Shown: piece after piece, positions 54,192 through 63,200 of the stretch | How positions within the stretch are numbered: the first letter of the stretch is position 1 | How the letters are laid out: every line of letters begins with the position of its first letter | DNA from: PALSA-270 sp963770915 | GTDB lineage: Bacteria > Acidobacteriota > Terriglobia > Terriglobales > Acidobacteriaceae | Assembly: GCA_963770915.1 (NCBI GenBank) | Contig: CAVYRG010000001.1 | Span: forward strand, 1,550,001 to 1,614,000 | Direction of reading: 5' to 3' | DNA: 64,000 nucleotides | The notes under the pieces: model-generated | What the model was told of the DNA's origin: nothing | The model's input: the letters and a program-made list of their open reading frames with translations, nothing else | Database searches by the model: none | Made by a program: the position numbers and the translations under genes

Positions 54192-54289
54192 GCGCGGGTA
54201 TAACGCCGTTTTGCGGGTGTGAAAGCTGGCTTACCAGAAGGGATTTGCCCAGGACGGAGCGGAGAAGCCAAGCCAGTGGCCGGATTCAG
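54192..54289. repeat. ~98-bp intergenic repeat, copy 2
   Basis: Counterpart of 50456-50554 in the same orientation. The shared core includes GGAGCGGAGAAGCCAAGCC. Confidence 0.85.
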
Positions 54290-54330
54290 CGGATGATGCA
54301 AGCCGGCTTCCCGCACATTCCAACGCGGGG

Positions 54331-55821
54331 TTATTTCTCCCGAGCCAGTTCAGCAGCACGGGCCGCGCCTTGGATGGAGCCGTACCGGCCAGGAGCATTT
54401 TCCAGCGCGGCGCGGTATGCCTTCAGAGCCAGAGCCGGTTGATTCTGCTCCAAGAGCAAGTCCCCGAGTTGTTCACGGGCGGGAACAATTGGTCCCGGGG
54501 TGACCGGAAGCTTCTCGATTGCGTCTTCGTCATCAGCGGCTTGGCCCATCATGGCCGCCGCCTCTTCGGCCCTATGATTCGCCTTGGCCGACCACGCCAT
54601 AAGTTCGCGACGAAGAATATCGGTCTGCGTGGCCCAGTATTGGTTGTTCGATGCGCGGAGGTGTTCCTCGATCTGTTGCAGTTGGGCAACTTCTTTCGTG
54701 GCCTCCGCGGCACCTCCACTACGCACCAGCCCGAGCCCCCGCGCCCAAACCGCGATGGCGACAACATGTGGCGGGGCTTCCGTGGGCGGGATGATTGCGG
54801 CGGCCTCGGTCCATTGGCGCCGTTCCACGGCATAGCGAATCGGCATCGCAGTTGCGGCGTAGGCAATCTTGAAATCGGATTCGTCCAGCTTGGTCATGGT
54901 CGTAAGTTGGCGAATAACCCCAGCGGCATCTGAGGGGCGTCCACTCTGCAGATAGGCATAGACGAGATAGTCCATCGCATGCAGTTCTTCTCCGGTATCG
55001 CCCTGCTGGCGCGCCGCCTTCTCCGCGGCCAGGTTGGAACGGATGGAGTCATCCCACAAGCCGAGCCTCGTGAATATGTGCGATGGCATGTGCAAGGCGT
55101 GGGGCGCGGAAGGAGCAATCTGAGCGTAGGCCCTCGCGGCTGGGAGGCCTCTTGGCGCAAGTTCCGCGTTATCGTAAGCGTGGATCAGGTAGTGAGGAAT
55201 TCCAGGATGCTGTGGGAAGGTGCGATCCAATGGTTCGAGGATCTCCGCCGCCTGCTTCTGCTTGCTGTGGGACTTATCGCTGGGAGAAGCGTTCGCCAGG
55301 AGCGCGAGCGCGTAAAACACCTGGGTTTCAACGTCTTTCCTGTTGCGCGATGCGAGTTCGCGCATGGCTTCCTCATAGTTCGATATTCGCGTGCCGTAGG
55401 GAACGCTGTTCTGGTAGATGAAGCTTAGGGCATTGATAAACTGGCGCTCTCGTTCCGTGCTCGCCCCGATCTGTTGCGCCCGCTGGATTTCCCGTTGGGC
55501 GATGGGAATCGTCGCCGGCACCAGAGGCGGGTCCCAAAGCTGGCGAAAGTACGACGCTGCGACGCCCCAATGCGCCATCGCACAGTGTGGATCGATTTCG
55601 GCCACATGCTGAAAAGCGTCCCGGGCAGTACCGTAAGCGAAGGAGTGCAGCAGGGCTACGCCACGGTTGAACGGCTCTTGAGCGCGTGGTGCGCAGGAAA
55701 TTGGGAATGATACTTTCCCCAGTTGCTTAGGAGCAGGGTGATTGTGACTCTCTTGCGCTGACGATAGAGCGACGACCAGCAGCAGACTTGAGCATATCCC
55801 CCGTAAACCCGGCATCCCCAT
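54331..55821 (-). CDS. Secreted TPR-repeat protein
   Basis: 496 residues with a signal peptide (MGMPGLRGICSSLLLVVALSSAQ). Tetratricopeptide-like helices span most of the length, e.g. EPFNRGVALLHSFAYGTARDAFQHVAEIDPHCAMAHWGVA, and near the end LGDLLLEQNQPALALKAYRAALENAPG. HPGIPHYLIHAYDN and HALHMPSHIFTRLGLW are conserved in a periplasmic TPR family of unknown function. It is monocistronic. Confidence 0.75.
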   Translation of the reverse strand: MGMPGLRGICSSLLLVVALSSAQESHNHPAPKQLGKVSFPISCAPRAQEPFNRGVALLHSFAYGTARDAFQHVAEIDPHCAMAHWGVAASYFRQLWDPPLVPATIPIAQREIQRAQQIGASTERERQFINALSFIYQNSVPYGTRISNYEEAMRELASRNRKDVETQVFYALALLANASPSDKSHSKQKQAAEILEPLDRTFPQHPGIPHYLIHAYDNAELAPRGLPAARAYAQIAPSAPHALHMPSHIFTRLGLWDDSIRSNLAAEKAARQQGDTGEELHAMDYLVYAYLQSGRPSDAAGVIRQLTTMTKLDESDFKIAYAATAMPIRYAVERRQWTEAAAIIPPTEAPPHVVAIAVWARGLGLVRSGGAAEATKEVAQLQQIEEHLRASNNQYWATQTDILRRELMAWSAKANHRAEEAAAMMGQAADDEDAIEKLPVTPGPIVPAREQLGDLLLEQNQPALALKAYRAALENAPGRYGSIQGAARAAELAREK

Positions 55822-55910
55822 CTCCTCAGCCGCATGCAGCGTCTGGTAATGGCCGGGATTTTACATGAGTTCTGAAGACCGTTGCAGGGTCGATTCGGTT
55901 GTCTGCAAAC

Positions 55911-55987
55911 TGGGGTGGGAGACGGGAATCGAACCCGCAACAACCGGAGCCACAGTCCGGTGCTCTGCCAGTTGAGCTACTCCCACC
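55911..55987 (-). tRNA. tRNA-His (anticodon GTG)
   Basis: Complete cloverleaf on the minus strand. Acceptor stem GTGGGAG/CTCCCAC with the extra 5' G(-1) opposite C73 that marks tRNA-His. D-arm GCTCAACTGGCAGAGC; anticodon loop CTGTGGC with GTG; T-arm GCGGGTTCGATTCCCGT; CCA encoded at 55911-55913. Confidence 0.96.
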
Positions 55988-56166
55988 GTGTGAAGGAAGC
56001 GAAATCGATTATAGCAACCTGTTTGCCCGGTGTCAGAGCGGGTGAGCATGCCTTTTGTCGATTTGCGGATGCCGCGTTTTGCATAACCCTGTTTTGCACA
56101 GCCTATCTCCTTGACCCGAGCAGGCCGCTTTGGGATGATGCGCACGCCTTTGAAGGGAGGCTGAGT

Positions 56167-56496
56167 ATGCCACATTATCTCCATCAAGTTGCCTACGCGC
56201 GCGAAGGCTGGCAAGCGCTGATCGCGCAGCCCCAGGATCGCGTGGAAGCGGTTCGCAAATCCATTGAAAAACTGGGTGGCAAAATCAAAAGCGCCTATTT
56301 TAGCTTTGGGGATTACGACGTTGTGGTCATCACAGAAATGCCGGACAATACCACTGCGGCCGCCATTTCCATCGCCTTTGCCGGAGGAGGAGCCTGCAAA
56401 GCAGTTCACACCACGCCCCTGCTGGCGCCCGAAGAGGCGTTGCAGGCGATCAAGAAGGCTGGGGAATCCGATTACCGCGCTCCGCGGGCGGCGTAG
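56167..56496 (+). CDS. GYD domain protein
   Basis: 109-residue small protein of the GYD family, named for the conserved Gly-Tyr-Asp; here the motif reads FGDYDVVVITEMPDN. The fold is ferredoxin-like (LHQVAYAREGWQALIAQP, then VRKSIEKLGGKIKSAYFS). Function unknown. I chose the ATG at 56167 with GGAGG eight bases upstream; the long open frame before it crosses the tRNA. Confidence 0.78.
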   Translation: MPHYLHQVAYAREGWQALIAQPQDRVEAVRKSIEKLGGKIKSAYFSFGDYDVVVITEMPDNTTAAAISIAFAGGGACKAVHTTPLLAPEEALQAIKKAGESDYRAPRAA

Positions 56497-56573
56497 TTTC
56501 GACAACACGATAATTTTAGGCGGCTCGCTCGCGAGTCGCCTTTCTTGTCTTGAGTGGATTGTTCCTTCAGAGG

Positions 56574-57842
56574 TTAGCCGCGGCCTACGCCGATGTATTC
56601 GAATCCCATGGCGCGCAGGCGGACCGAGTCGAGAAGATTCTTGGTATCCACGATGAGAGGACGTTTCAGCAAATGCTTGATGCGGTCGAAGTCCAGGCCG
56701 CGAAATTCCGGCCAGCCGGTGCCGACCACGAGGGCGTCCATGCCTTCGGCCGCGGCGTAGGGCGTTTCGCAGTAGTGCACCGCGCCGTCGAGCGCCTGGC
56801 GGGCTTCCGGAATGGCAACCGGATCATAAGCGCGCACTCGCGCGCCCTTGGCAATCAGGTTCTGCACCAGCTGCAAAGAAGAAGAGCCGGCAACCGAGTT
56901 GGTATTGGGCTTGAAGGCAAGCCCCCAGACGCCCACGTCTTTGTTGTTCACGGTTTTCATCATGGCCGCGATTTTTTCCACCACGCGCTCGGCCAGTTCG
57001 AGATTCACTTCGCGCGCCGCGCTGAGGATTTTGAGCGGGACTCCGTTTTGGCGCGCCAACTCGGCGAGGGCTTCCATGTCGGACTCGGCAAACAACCCGC
57101 CCATGCCCGCTCCCGGCTGCAGGCAGCGGGGAGCAATTTTCTTGTCGAGGCCAAGCGCCAGCGACAAGCTTACAGCGTCAGCGCCCACGCGCTCGCACAA
57201 GTTGGAAACTTCATTAATGAAAGAAATCTTGGTCGCCACAAACGCCGTCGCCGTTTCCCGCACCAGTTCCGCGGTCTCGTGGTTGGCAACAATGACCGGC
57301 ACTCCGCGCATGACCAGAGGATGAAAGATCTGTTTCACCACCAGCACCGCTTCGTTCGATGAAGTACCGAGAATAATGCGGTCGGGCCAATTGAAATCCT
57401 CAACCGCGCAGCCGGGAGTAAAGAACATGGGCTGCGAGACGACGGTGGCTTCGACCCCCGCTTCTTTGAGGCGGTGCTCGATCTGGCTGGCGGTGCCCAC
57501 CGGGACCGGCGTGATAATGGAGAGTATGGGAGGCTTCGGCGCGGGGCGGGCAACGCGAATGGCTAAATCCGAGAGCGATTGCGGCGAATCTTCAGCCAGG
57601 AAGATGAATTGCGCTTTGCGGGCAAAGGTCTCAATGTCGGTGGAGTAAGCCAAGCGGCCGCAACGCACGTTGCGGCGAATGACTTCGGTAAGATTTTTTT
57701 CAAAGAAGGGAACGTTGCCCTGCGCCATCTCCACCATGCGGGAGCTATCTGGATGGCAACAGGTTACGGGAGTTCCAAAGTCGGCCAGGCAGGCGGAAAT
57801 CACTGTCCCCAAATAGCCCGCCCCGTAGACCCCAATCTGCAT
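56574..57842 (-). CDS. UDP-glucose/GDP-mannose dehydrogenase homologue lacking catalytic residues
   Basis: 422 residues with the full three-domain layout: NAD-binding start IGVYGAGYLGTVISACLAD, central helix ATKISFINEVSNLCE, and C-terminal WGLAFKPNTNSVAGSSSLQL. The active site is abnormal. The PGxGxGGSCxPKD motif reads PGAGMGGLFAESD, so the nucleophile Cys is Phe 251 and the Lys is Ser 254. The NPEFxxEG motif reads QPMFFTPG, losing both Glu residues. It keeps NAD- and sugar-binding parts but should not oxidise UDP-glucose by the known mechanism. It may have another reaction or a regulatory role. Confidence 0.8.
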   Translation of the reverse strand: MQIGVYGAGYLGTVISACLADFGTPVTCCHPDSSRMVEMAQGNVPFFEKNLTEVIRRNVRCGRLAYSTDIETFARKAQFIFLAEDSPQSLSDLAIRVARPAPKPPILSIITPVPVGTASQIEHRLKEAGVEATVVSQPMFFTPGCAVEDFNWPDRIILGTSSNEAVLVVKQIFHPLVMRGVPVIVANHETAELVRETATAFVATKISFINEVSNLCERVGADAVSLSLALGLDKKIAPRCLQPGAGMGGLFAESDMEALAELARQNGVPLKILSAAREVNLELAERVVEKIAAMMKTVNNKDVGVWGLAFKPNTNSVAGSSSLQLVQNLIAKGARVRAYDPVAIPEARQALDGAVHYCETPYAAAEGMDALVVGTGWPEFRGLDFDRIKHLLKRPLIVDTKNLLDSVRLRAMGFEYIGVGRG

Positions 57843-58064
57843 GCGTCAGACTCCGCTCCGGCCTGAAGGCCGCTTGGGGCGCGGCATTGCAGAGCTATCG
57901 GAGCAATCCAATCTCTTATGTACGCCCGGATCCCGGCCTTGGCAACACACGGGGATACATGTACTTCCGGAAGAAAGAGGCCGCAGCCCGGCACCCGGAA
58001 ACCCCACCCAGTCAAGGCTTTTGGAGGATCAAGGACAACAGCTACAAGGAGAATTTTGCGCGCC

Positions 58065-58619
58065 TTATTCCTGATGCGGCAAAACCTCGCTGCCGCTGAG
58101 CGGTACGGTGGCCACATCTACCCATAGGTTGACTTCGGCCTCGCGCACAAAGGTCATCTGGTTCACATGGATGCAACGGCTGCCTTCGAACTCTGCCCAG
58201 CGGCGGCGGGCCAGCCGGTAAGCTGCCTGAGCCTGCTCTTCAGTATTGAGCTTCACGATGGTGAGGTGGGGCAGATAGGGCCATTCCTCGGCGGTTGCCA
58301 GCGAGCAGTGCGCGGTGAGCTGGTCGTGGAGCTGGCATACGCGGTAGGCATGGGCCACGCGGATAAAGACGGTTGGCGTGACTGGAATAAAGGTCTCGAT
58401 CTCGGCGAGGCTGACCTCGAAAGGCTCCACCTGGCGGCAGATTTCGGCTACGGCCTCAATGGCCGGCTCTTTCTCGCCGGGAAGCACACGTGGGGGAATC
58501 ACCGTCAGATGGGCTGGGAGGTGAGGCAGGTCAGGATGAAGCTCCTGCCGGATTTGCTTGACAAACTCCGCCACCGGGTCCCGGGTGTAGGCCACCAGGG
58601 CATAACGCGATCTGGCCAT
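58065..58619 (-). CDS. 2H phosphoesterase (2'-5' RNA ligase superfamily)
   Basis: 184 residues with the two HxT motifs of the 2H superfamily: HLTVIPPR and HLTIVKLN. Relatives act as cyclic phosphodiesterases on RNA ends or nucleotides. I chose ATG 58619; a TTG two codons upstream (58625) lies five bases after a TATAAT box on this strand, so a leaderless TTG start is also plausible. Confidence 0.82.
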   Translation of the reverse strand: MARSRYALVAYTRDPVAEFVKQIRQELHPDLPHLPAHLTVIPPRVLPGEKEPAIEAVAEICRQVEPFEVSLAEIETFIPVTPTVFIRVAHAYRVCQLHDQLTAHCSLATAEEWPYLPHLTIVKLNTEEQAQAAYRLARRRWAEFEGSRCIHVNQMTFVREAEVNLWVDVATVPLSGSEVLPHQE

Positions 58620-58779
58620 GATCAAAACCGATTATAGCGCGGCGGCCTCCGCGGTGGCGCTTGGAGGGGCTGCCGCGATGAAATCTGGATTTCATTAGGA
58701 GAAACGAAGGCCTTGCATTCCCCCGTTTCTGTGGTAGTGTTCGTGGGCGTCAGAGTTGATCTCCGCGTGCGAGGTCTTC

Positions 58780-59658
58780 GTGAAAGTACTATTAGCCGCC
58801 GAGAACCTATCTTCGGGACAGCCGCCGGTGCAGGCAGCCAAGCAGTCGGCAGCGTCGTCTGTGGGTGTGATTTCGAAAGTTTTGCGAATCCTCGAAACGC
58901 TGCAAACCTCTTCCGTCGGTCTGGGTCTGAAAGCGATTTGCGACGAAACCGGAATCAATAAAAGTACGGCTTTCCGTTTCTTGCGACACCTTGAGCGTGA
59001 GAACTATCTGCTTCGCACGGAAGCGGGAGCTTACCTCATCGGCCCGAGACTGGCACAAATGTCTGCCTGCGCCAGTATGAGCGCCACGCTGCAAGCGGTG
59101 GCACGGCCGTTCCTTGCCGGTTTGTGGAGATCGACGCAAGAGACCGTGAATTTGGGCGTGTTGGACCAGGGAACGCTGTTGTATGTCGATGTGATGGAGA
59201 GCCCGCATGAGTTTCGACTGGTATCGCGGGTTGGAACGCGCCGCTCGCTTCACGTAGCCGCCTTAGGGAAGGCGCTGGCGGCTTTTCTGCCCGCCAGTGA
59301 ATATGAGCGGGTTCTGAACCGGGTTGTCTTTCAACGAGTGACCCCAAAGACCATTGCGAACACCGTGCAACTGCGCGCGGAACTGGACAAGGTCCGGCGT
59401 CAAGGCTATGCGGTCGATAATGAAGAAGCGTTGCTCGGCTGCCGGTGTGTCAGCGCACCTATACTCGACACGCACGGGGTGGCGATTGGTGCGCTTAGTG
59501 TGTCCGGCCCGGTGACGCGCGTGAGTCCAGCTCACGTGCCCGGCTTGGCCAGGAAGGTCAAGGCTGCCGCCAATGCCGTCTCGACCGCGATGGGATTTTC
59601 TTCGCGGGGGCGCACGCCTGGAAATGCCAGGACGTCACGGAAAATCGCATTGACGTAG
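58780..59658 (+). CDS. IclR-family transcriptional regulator
   Basis: About 292 residues. The winged HTH (SKVLRILETLQTSSVGLGLKAICDETGINKSTAFRFLRHL) is followed by the IclR effector domain (TVNLGVLDQGTLLYVD, RVGTRRSLHVAALGKALAAF, DNEEALLGCRCVSAPILD). Such regulators often control aromatic or sugar catabolism. GTG 58780 is a likely start; TTG 58756 is also possible. Its target is not evident; the receptor gene downstream is a candidate. Confidence 0.83.
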   Translation: MKVLLAAENLSSGQPPVQAAKQSAASSVGVISKVLRILETLQTSSVGLGLKAICDETGINKSTAFRFLRHLERENYLLRTEAGAYLIGPRLAQMSACASMSATLQAVARPFLAGLWRSTQETVNLGVLDQGTLLYVDVMESPHEFRLVSRVGTRRSLHVAALGKALAAFLPASEYERVLNRVVFQRVTPKTIANTVQLRAELDKVRRQGYAVDNEEALLGCRCVSAPILDTHGVAIGALSVSGPVTRVSPAHVPGLARKVKAAANAVSTAMGFSSRGRTPGNARTSRKIALT

Positions 59659-59828
59659 AGGCTGCGATCCCGCTTTCACAGCGCATGCCGTTTCACGATG
59701 TGAAAATATTACCGCTACTTTTGGCCAGCACAAGCCGCTTAGTTTCACCAGGTGAGAAGAAGGATTTCCCGCAAACTTGATCTAACCCGTTAATTACAAG
59801 TAGCTTATAGTTTTCTGTCGAAATCTTC
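59659..59828. other. Intergenic DNA before the receptor promoter
   Basis: No gene on the plus strand. A minus-strand frame at 59693-59956 overlaps the promoter and lacks any recognisable feature. GATGTGAAAATATTACC lies near 59697. Confidence 0.4.
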
Positions 59829-59856
59829 TTGACAACGAATAACGTCCCCGTATAAA
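59829..59856 (+). promoter_or_regulatory. Promoter of the TonB-dependent receptor transcript
   Basis: TTGACA (59829-59834), 16 bases, TATAAA (59851-59856). Transcription near 59863 gives a leader of about 210 bases before the small ORF at 60074. Confidence 0.65.
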
Positions 59857-60073
59857 AACTGCCGTCCAGCAAACGTTTCCTAGAGTTTTCGAGACCTCTC
59901 TCGAGAATTCCGAAGTGGGCGAAAGGCCCAACCTGTGACGAAACAGAGGGTGGCAAGCGTGGGGAGCGAGACGGAGAAAACGGATCAGTCCGGAATATTC
60001 ATTTTCTTGAGGCAGCTCTGAAATCTCGCGAAGACTTCAGTACACGTAGCGGTGATCTTGGGGGGTTAGCTTC

Positions 60074-60211
60074 ATGAGGCGCAGCTTGGAAATCCTTTTG
60101 CTCTCGGGATTTGTCGGAAGCTTTTCTGCGGGCGGTTTGTGCGCTCAAACGTTCCAGCGTGGGTGCGCGTCACAGTCAACTAAAGGGGCTGCTCTCAGCA
60201 GCGGAGGCTAA
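60074..60211 (+). CDS. Small secreted-peptide ORF upstream of the receptor
   Basis: 45 codons from ATG to TAA with a signal-peptide-like start (MRRSLEILLLSGFVGSF). Two cysteines (LCAQ, GCAS) and a Gly/Ser tail follow. GGGGGG lies nine bases before the ATG. Its last codons contain the GGAGG that would serve the receptor ATG seven bases after the stop, so translation may be coupled. It could be a real peptide or a leader ORF. Confidence 0.5.
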   Translation: MRRSLEILLLSGFVGSFSAGGLCAQTFQRGCASQSTKGAALSSGG

Positions 60212-60217
60212 TTGACC

Positions 60218-63200
60218 ATGTTCGACAACCATGTTCGTCACCAATTCGAAAATGCACGCACAGCGCCGTTGCACGTTTCCAATTACCAGGTCGCAGAGGA
60301 ATTGCTCAGTCGCGCACAGGTAGCGCTGAGATCCTTCGAGTGGCTCGGGCGATGCGGGGTTTCCATGGCCTTTTGCCTATTTGTGGTTTTCCTCGCGATG
60401 CTTTCGACTACCAGCCTGTCTGCGCAGACCGCCGGAACGGTCTCAGGACATGTTGCCGATCCGACGGGCGCTGCTGTTCCAGACGCCGACATCACCCTCA
60501 AGAATGTGGGAACGGGAACGGAACGCCAAACGGTTACCACCGGATCGGGCGACTACACCTTTACCGAAGTTCCCGTCGGTCATTACACGCTTTCGGCCGC
60601 GCGCGCGGGGTTCAAGACCGCAACCACTAATAACCTGGAAGTGCAGGTGCAACAGTCGATGCGCGTGGATTTCAGCCTGCAAGTAGGAGCGGTCACGCAA
60701 TCGCTAACCGTTGAAGCAACGGGCGCGCTTTTACAGGCTGAAAACGCGACCCTCGGTACCGTGATTGAGAACGAGGCCGTAAACGAGCTGCCGTTGAACG
60801 GCAGAAACTTTTTTGACTTGGTGGCTCTTTCCTCCAACGCCAACACGCTTTCCCCGTCTTCGGGCCAGGCCGGAAGCCGCCTGGGCGGCGATCGTGCCGC
60901 CCGGTCAATCTCGGTCGGCGGCCAGCGCATCATGTTCGACTACTACACGCTCGACGGCGTGAACAATACTGATCCCGACTTCAACACCTATATCGGCCTC
61001 CCCTCGCTTGATGGCATCCAGGAGTTCAAGGTTCAAACCGGCGTTTATCCGGCGGAGTTCGGTCACGAGGCGTCGCAGGTCAACGTCGTCAGCAAGAGCG
61101 GCACCAACAGCTACCATGGCTCGATGTACGATTTCCTCCGCAACAACATCGCAGATGCAAATCCCTATTTTTTCCCGTTCAACACTACCCCGCCCCCGGT
61201 GTTCCCCTTTAAGTGGAATGACTACGGATTTGAATTCGATGGACCCATCAGAATTCCAAAAGTTTACAACGGCAGGGACAAATTCTTCTTCATGGTGGAC
61301 GACGAATGGAGAAATATCCGTCAGATCAACCAGGGTCAAGCGGTGGTGCCCACCGCGGCGGAAGCGGGCGGCAATTTCCAGGGCTTCACTACCGCTGCTT
61401 TCGGCCCGGTTACCATCTACGATCCGGACACCGGCGACGCCAACGGCTTGGGGCGAACCCCGTTTCCGAACAACACCATTCCCTCAAACAGAATCAACCC
61501 GATTTCCGCGGCCTTGTTGCAATACCTCGGGACAAGCGCAACGCCGTCCACCGGCAACAGCAACTACTCCTACACCACCCAGCAGCCCCAGGATCGTCAG
61601 AGCTTGACAGTGCGCGGAGACTACATTCAGTCCGAGAAGTTGCAGTTTGCCTTTCGCTACAGCTCGGGGGACGAAAACCTTGTGTCGACCGGGTTGCTGG
61701 GAGCGGGCAGCAAGATTGTCACCAACTATTACCAGTACATGGGTTCCAACACGTGGACTATTTCGCCCCACATTGTGAACGAGGCGCGGTTCGGCTACAG
61801 CCACTTCTATAATTCGACCGGTTTGCTGTCGGCATTCACCAAGGATGTAGTTACGCCTCTGGGCATCCCGGGCCTTAATGGCGGCGCCCCCTCTACCTGG
61901 GGCATCCCGGCCATGTCCTTCGGTTCGGGGCCGGCGGGCACAACCAAGCCCATCTGGAGCGGCTTTGGGGATCTCGGCGGCGATGGCCCCTACGTTGTGA
62001 CTGATCCTACGTGGCAGATTGTCGACAACGTCTCCTGGATAAAGGGCAAGCATTCATTGCGTTTCGGTTTTGAGTACAACCGGCAGACCTTTAACCAGCT
62101 AGGCAATCAGTTTTCCCGTGGGCAGTTCAGCAGCCAGCCCATAGCTACCGCGCTCCAAACCAAGGACCCTGTCACGGGAGCGGTGACTCTGTCCGGAGGC
62201 GACGCGCTCGCCGACTTCCTGCTCGGCAATCTTACCCAGTCAACCGTTGCGGTGGCCGTGGCGGACGCAAATTACGTGCGCAACGTAGAAGCCGCTTATG
62301 CCGACGACACCTACAAGATAACCCAGAAGCTCACGATCTCAGCGGGCCTCAGGTACGAACTGACTCCTCCGTGGAACGACACCTTCGGCAATAATTTCAC
62401 CGTAGATCTTCCGGTGCGGCCGAAGGAGGGCGATGTCAGCACCACCTACCCCCAGAGCCAATGGCCGTTTTATGTCCGCCAAGGCAACTGTTCCCCCGCC
62501 GATGTGTACCAAGGGCTTTCCATCCGCTGGACTGCTTCCACGATTGGGCTTGGTTCGCCGCCGGTTTGCAGTAACGGGAAGTTGCCCAATGGCCCGCTCC
62601 TGGACACCCGATACCTGAATTTTGCGCCGCGCTTCGGCATCGCTTACTCGCCGAACTCCAAGCTGGTGATTCGCGCCGGCTATGGCATTTTCTACTCCCA
62701 GGACATCGGCAACGCGTACTTCGACATGGCGCGCAACATTGCCGGGCGCGTGACCTTTAACAATTCGGACACGACCGCTCCTTACGGTAATTCCACTCTG
62801 ACCTGGGCCAACGCGGCGCCGGGCGGCAGCGGTGCAATTTCGAATCTTCCTCCGGCCACCACCGCATTCGTGGCCGCTCTCAGCCACAAAACCTCCTACG
62901 CCCAGCAGTTTCTGCTCAACATCCAGCAGCAGGTCGGACAACACTGGTTGTTCGAGACGGGATATCAGGGCGCACTCAGCCGCCATCTTTACGGCTTCAT
63001 TAATGTAAATGTGGCGTCCCCATACGGAACCATTGGCAACGGCACCGCAACTTCAGTCGCGTCCCGGACCCCCTTCGCGAACATGGGCGGGGTCCAATAT
63101 GTGCACGACGAGGGCACGGCCAATTACAACGCGTTCAGCGTGAAGGCTACCCGGCGCTTCAGCAACGGGCTTAACGTGATCGCCTCGTACACCCTGGCAA

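Noticed and set aside
57887..58099. Possible small plus-strand protein between the dehydrogenase homologue and the 2H phosphoesterase
   Set aside because: No ribosome-binding site or conserved pattern, and it overlaps the end of the minus-strand gene.
59693..59956. Minus-strand frame across the receptor promoter region
   Set aside because: It runs through a well-formed TTGACA/TATAAA promoter on the other strand and has no recognisable features.
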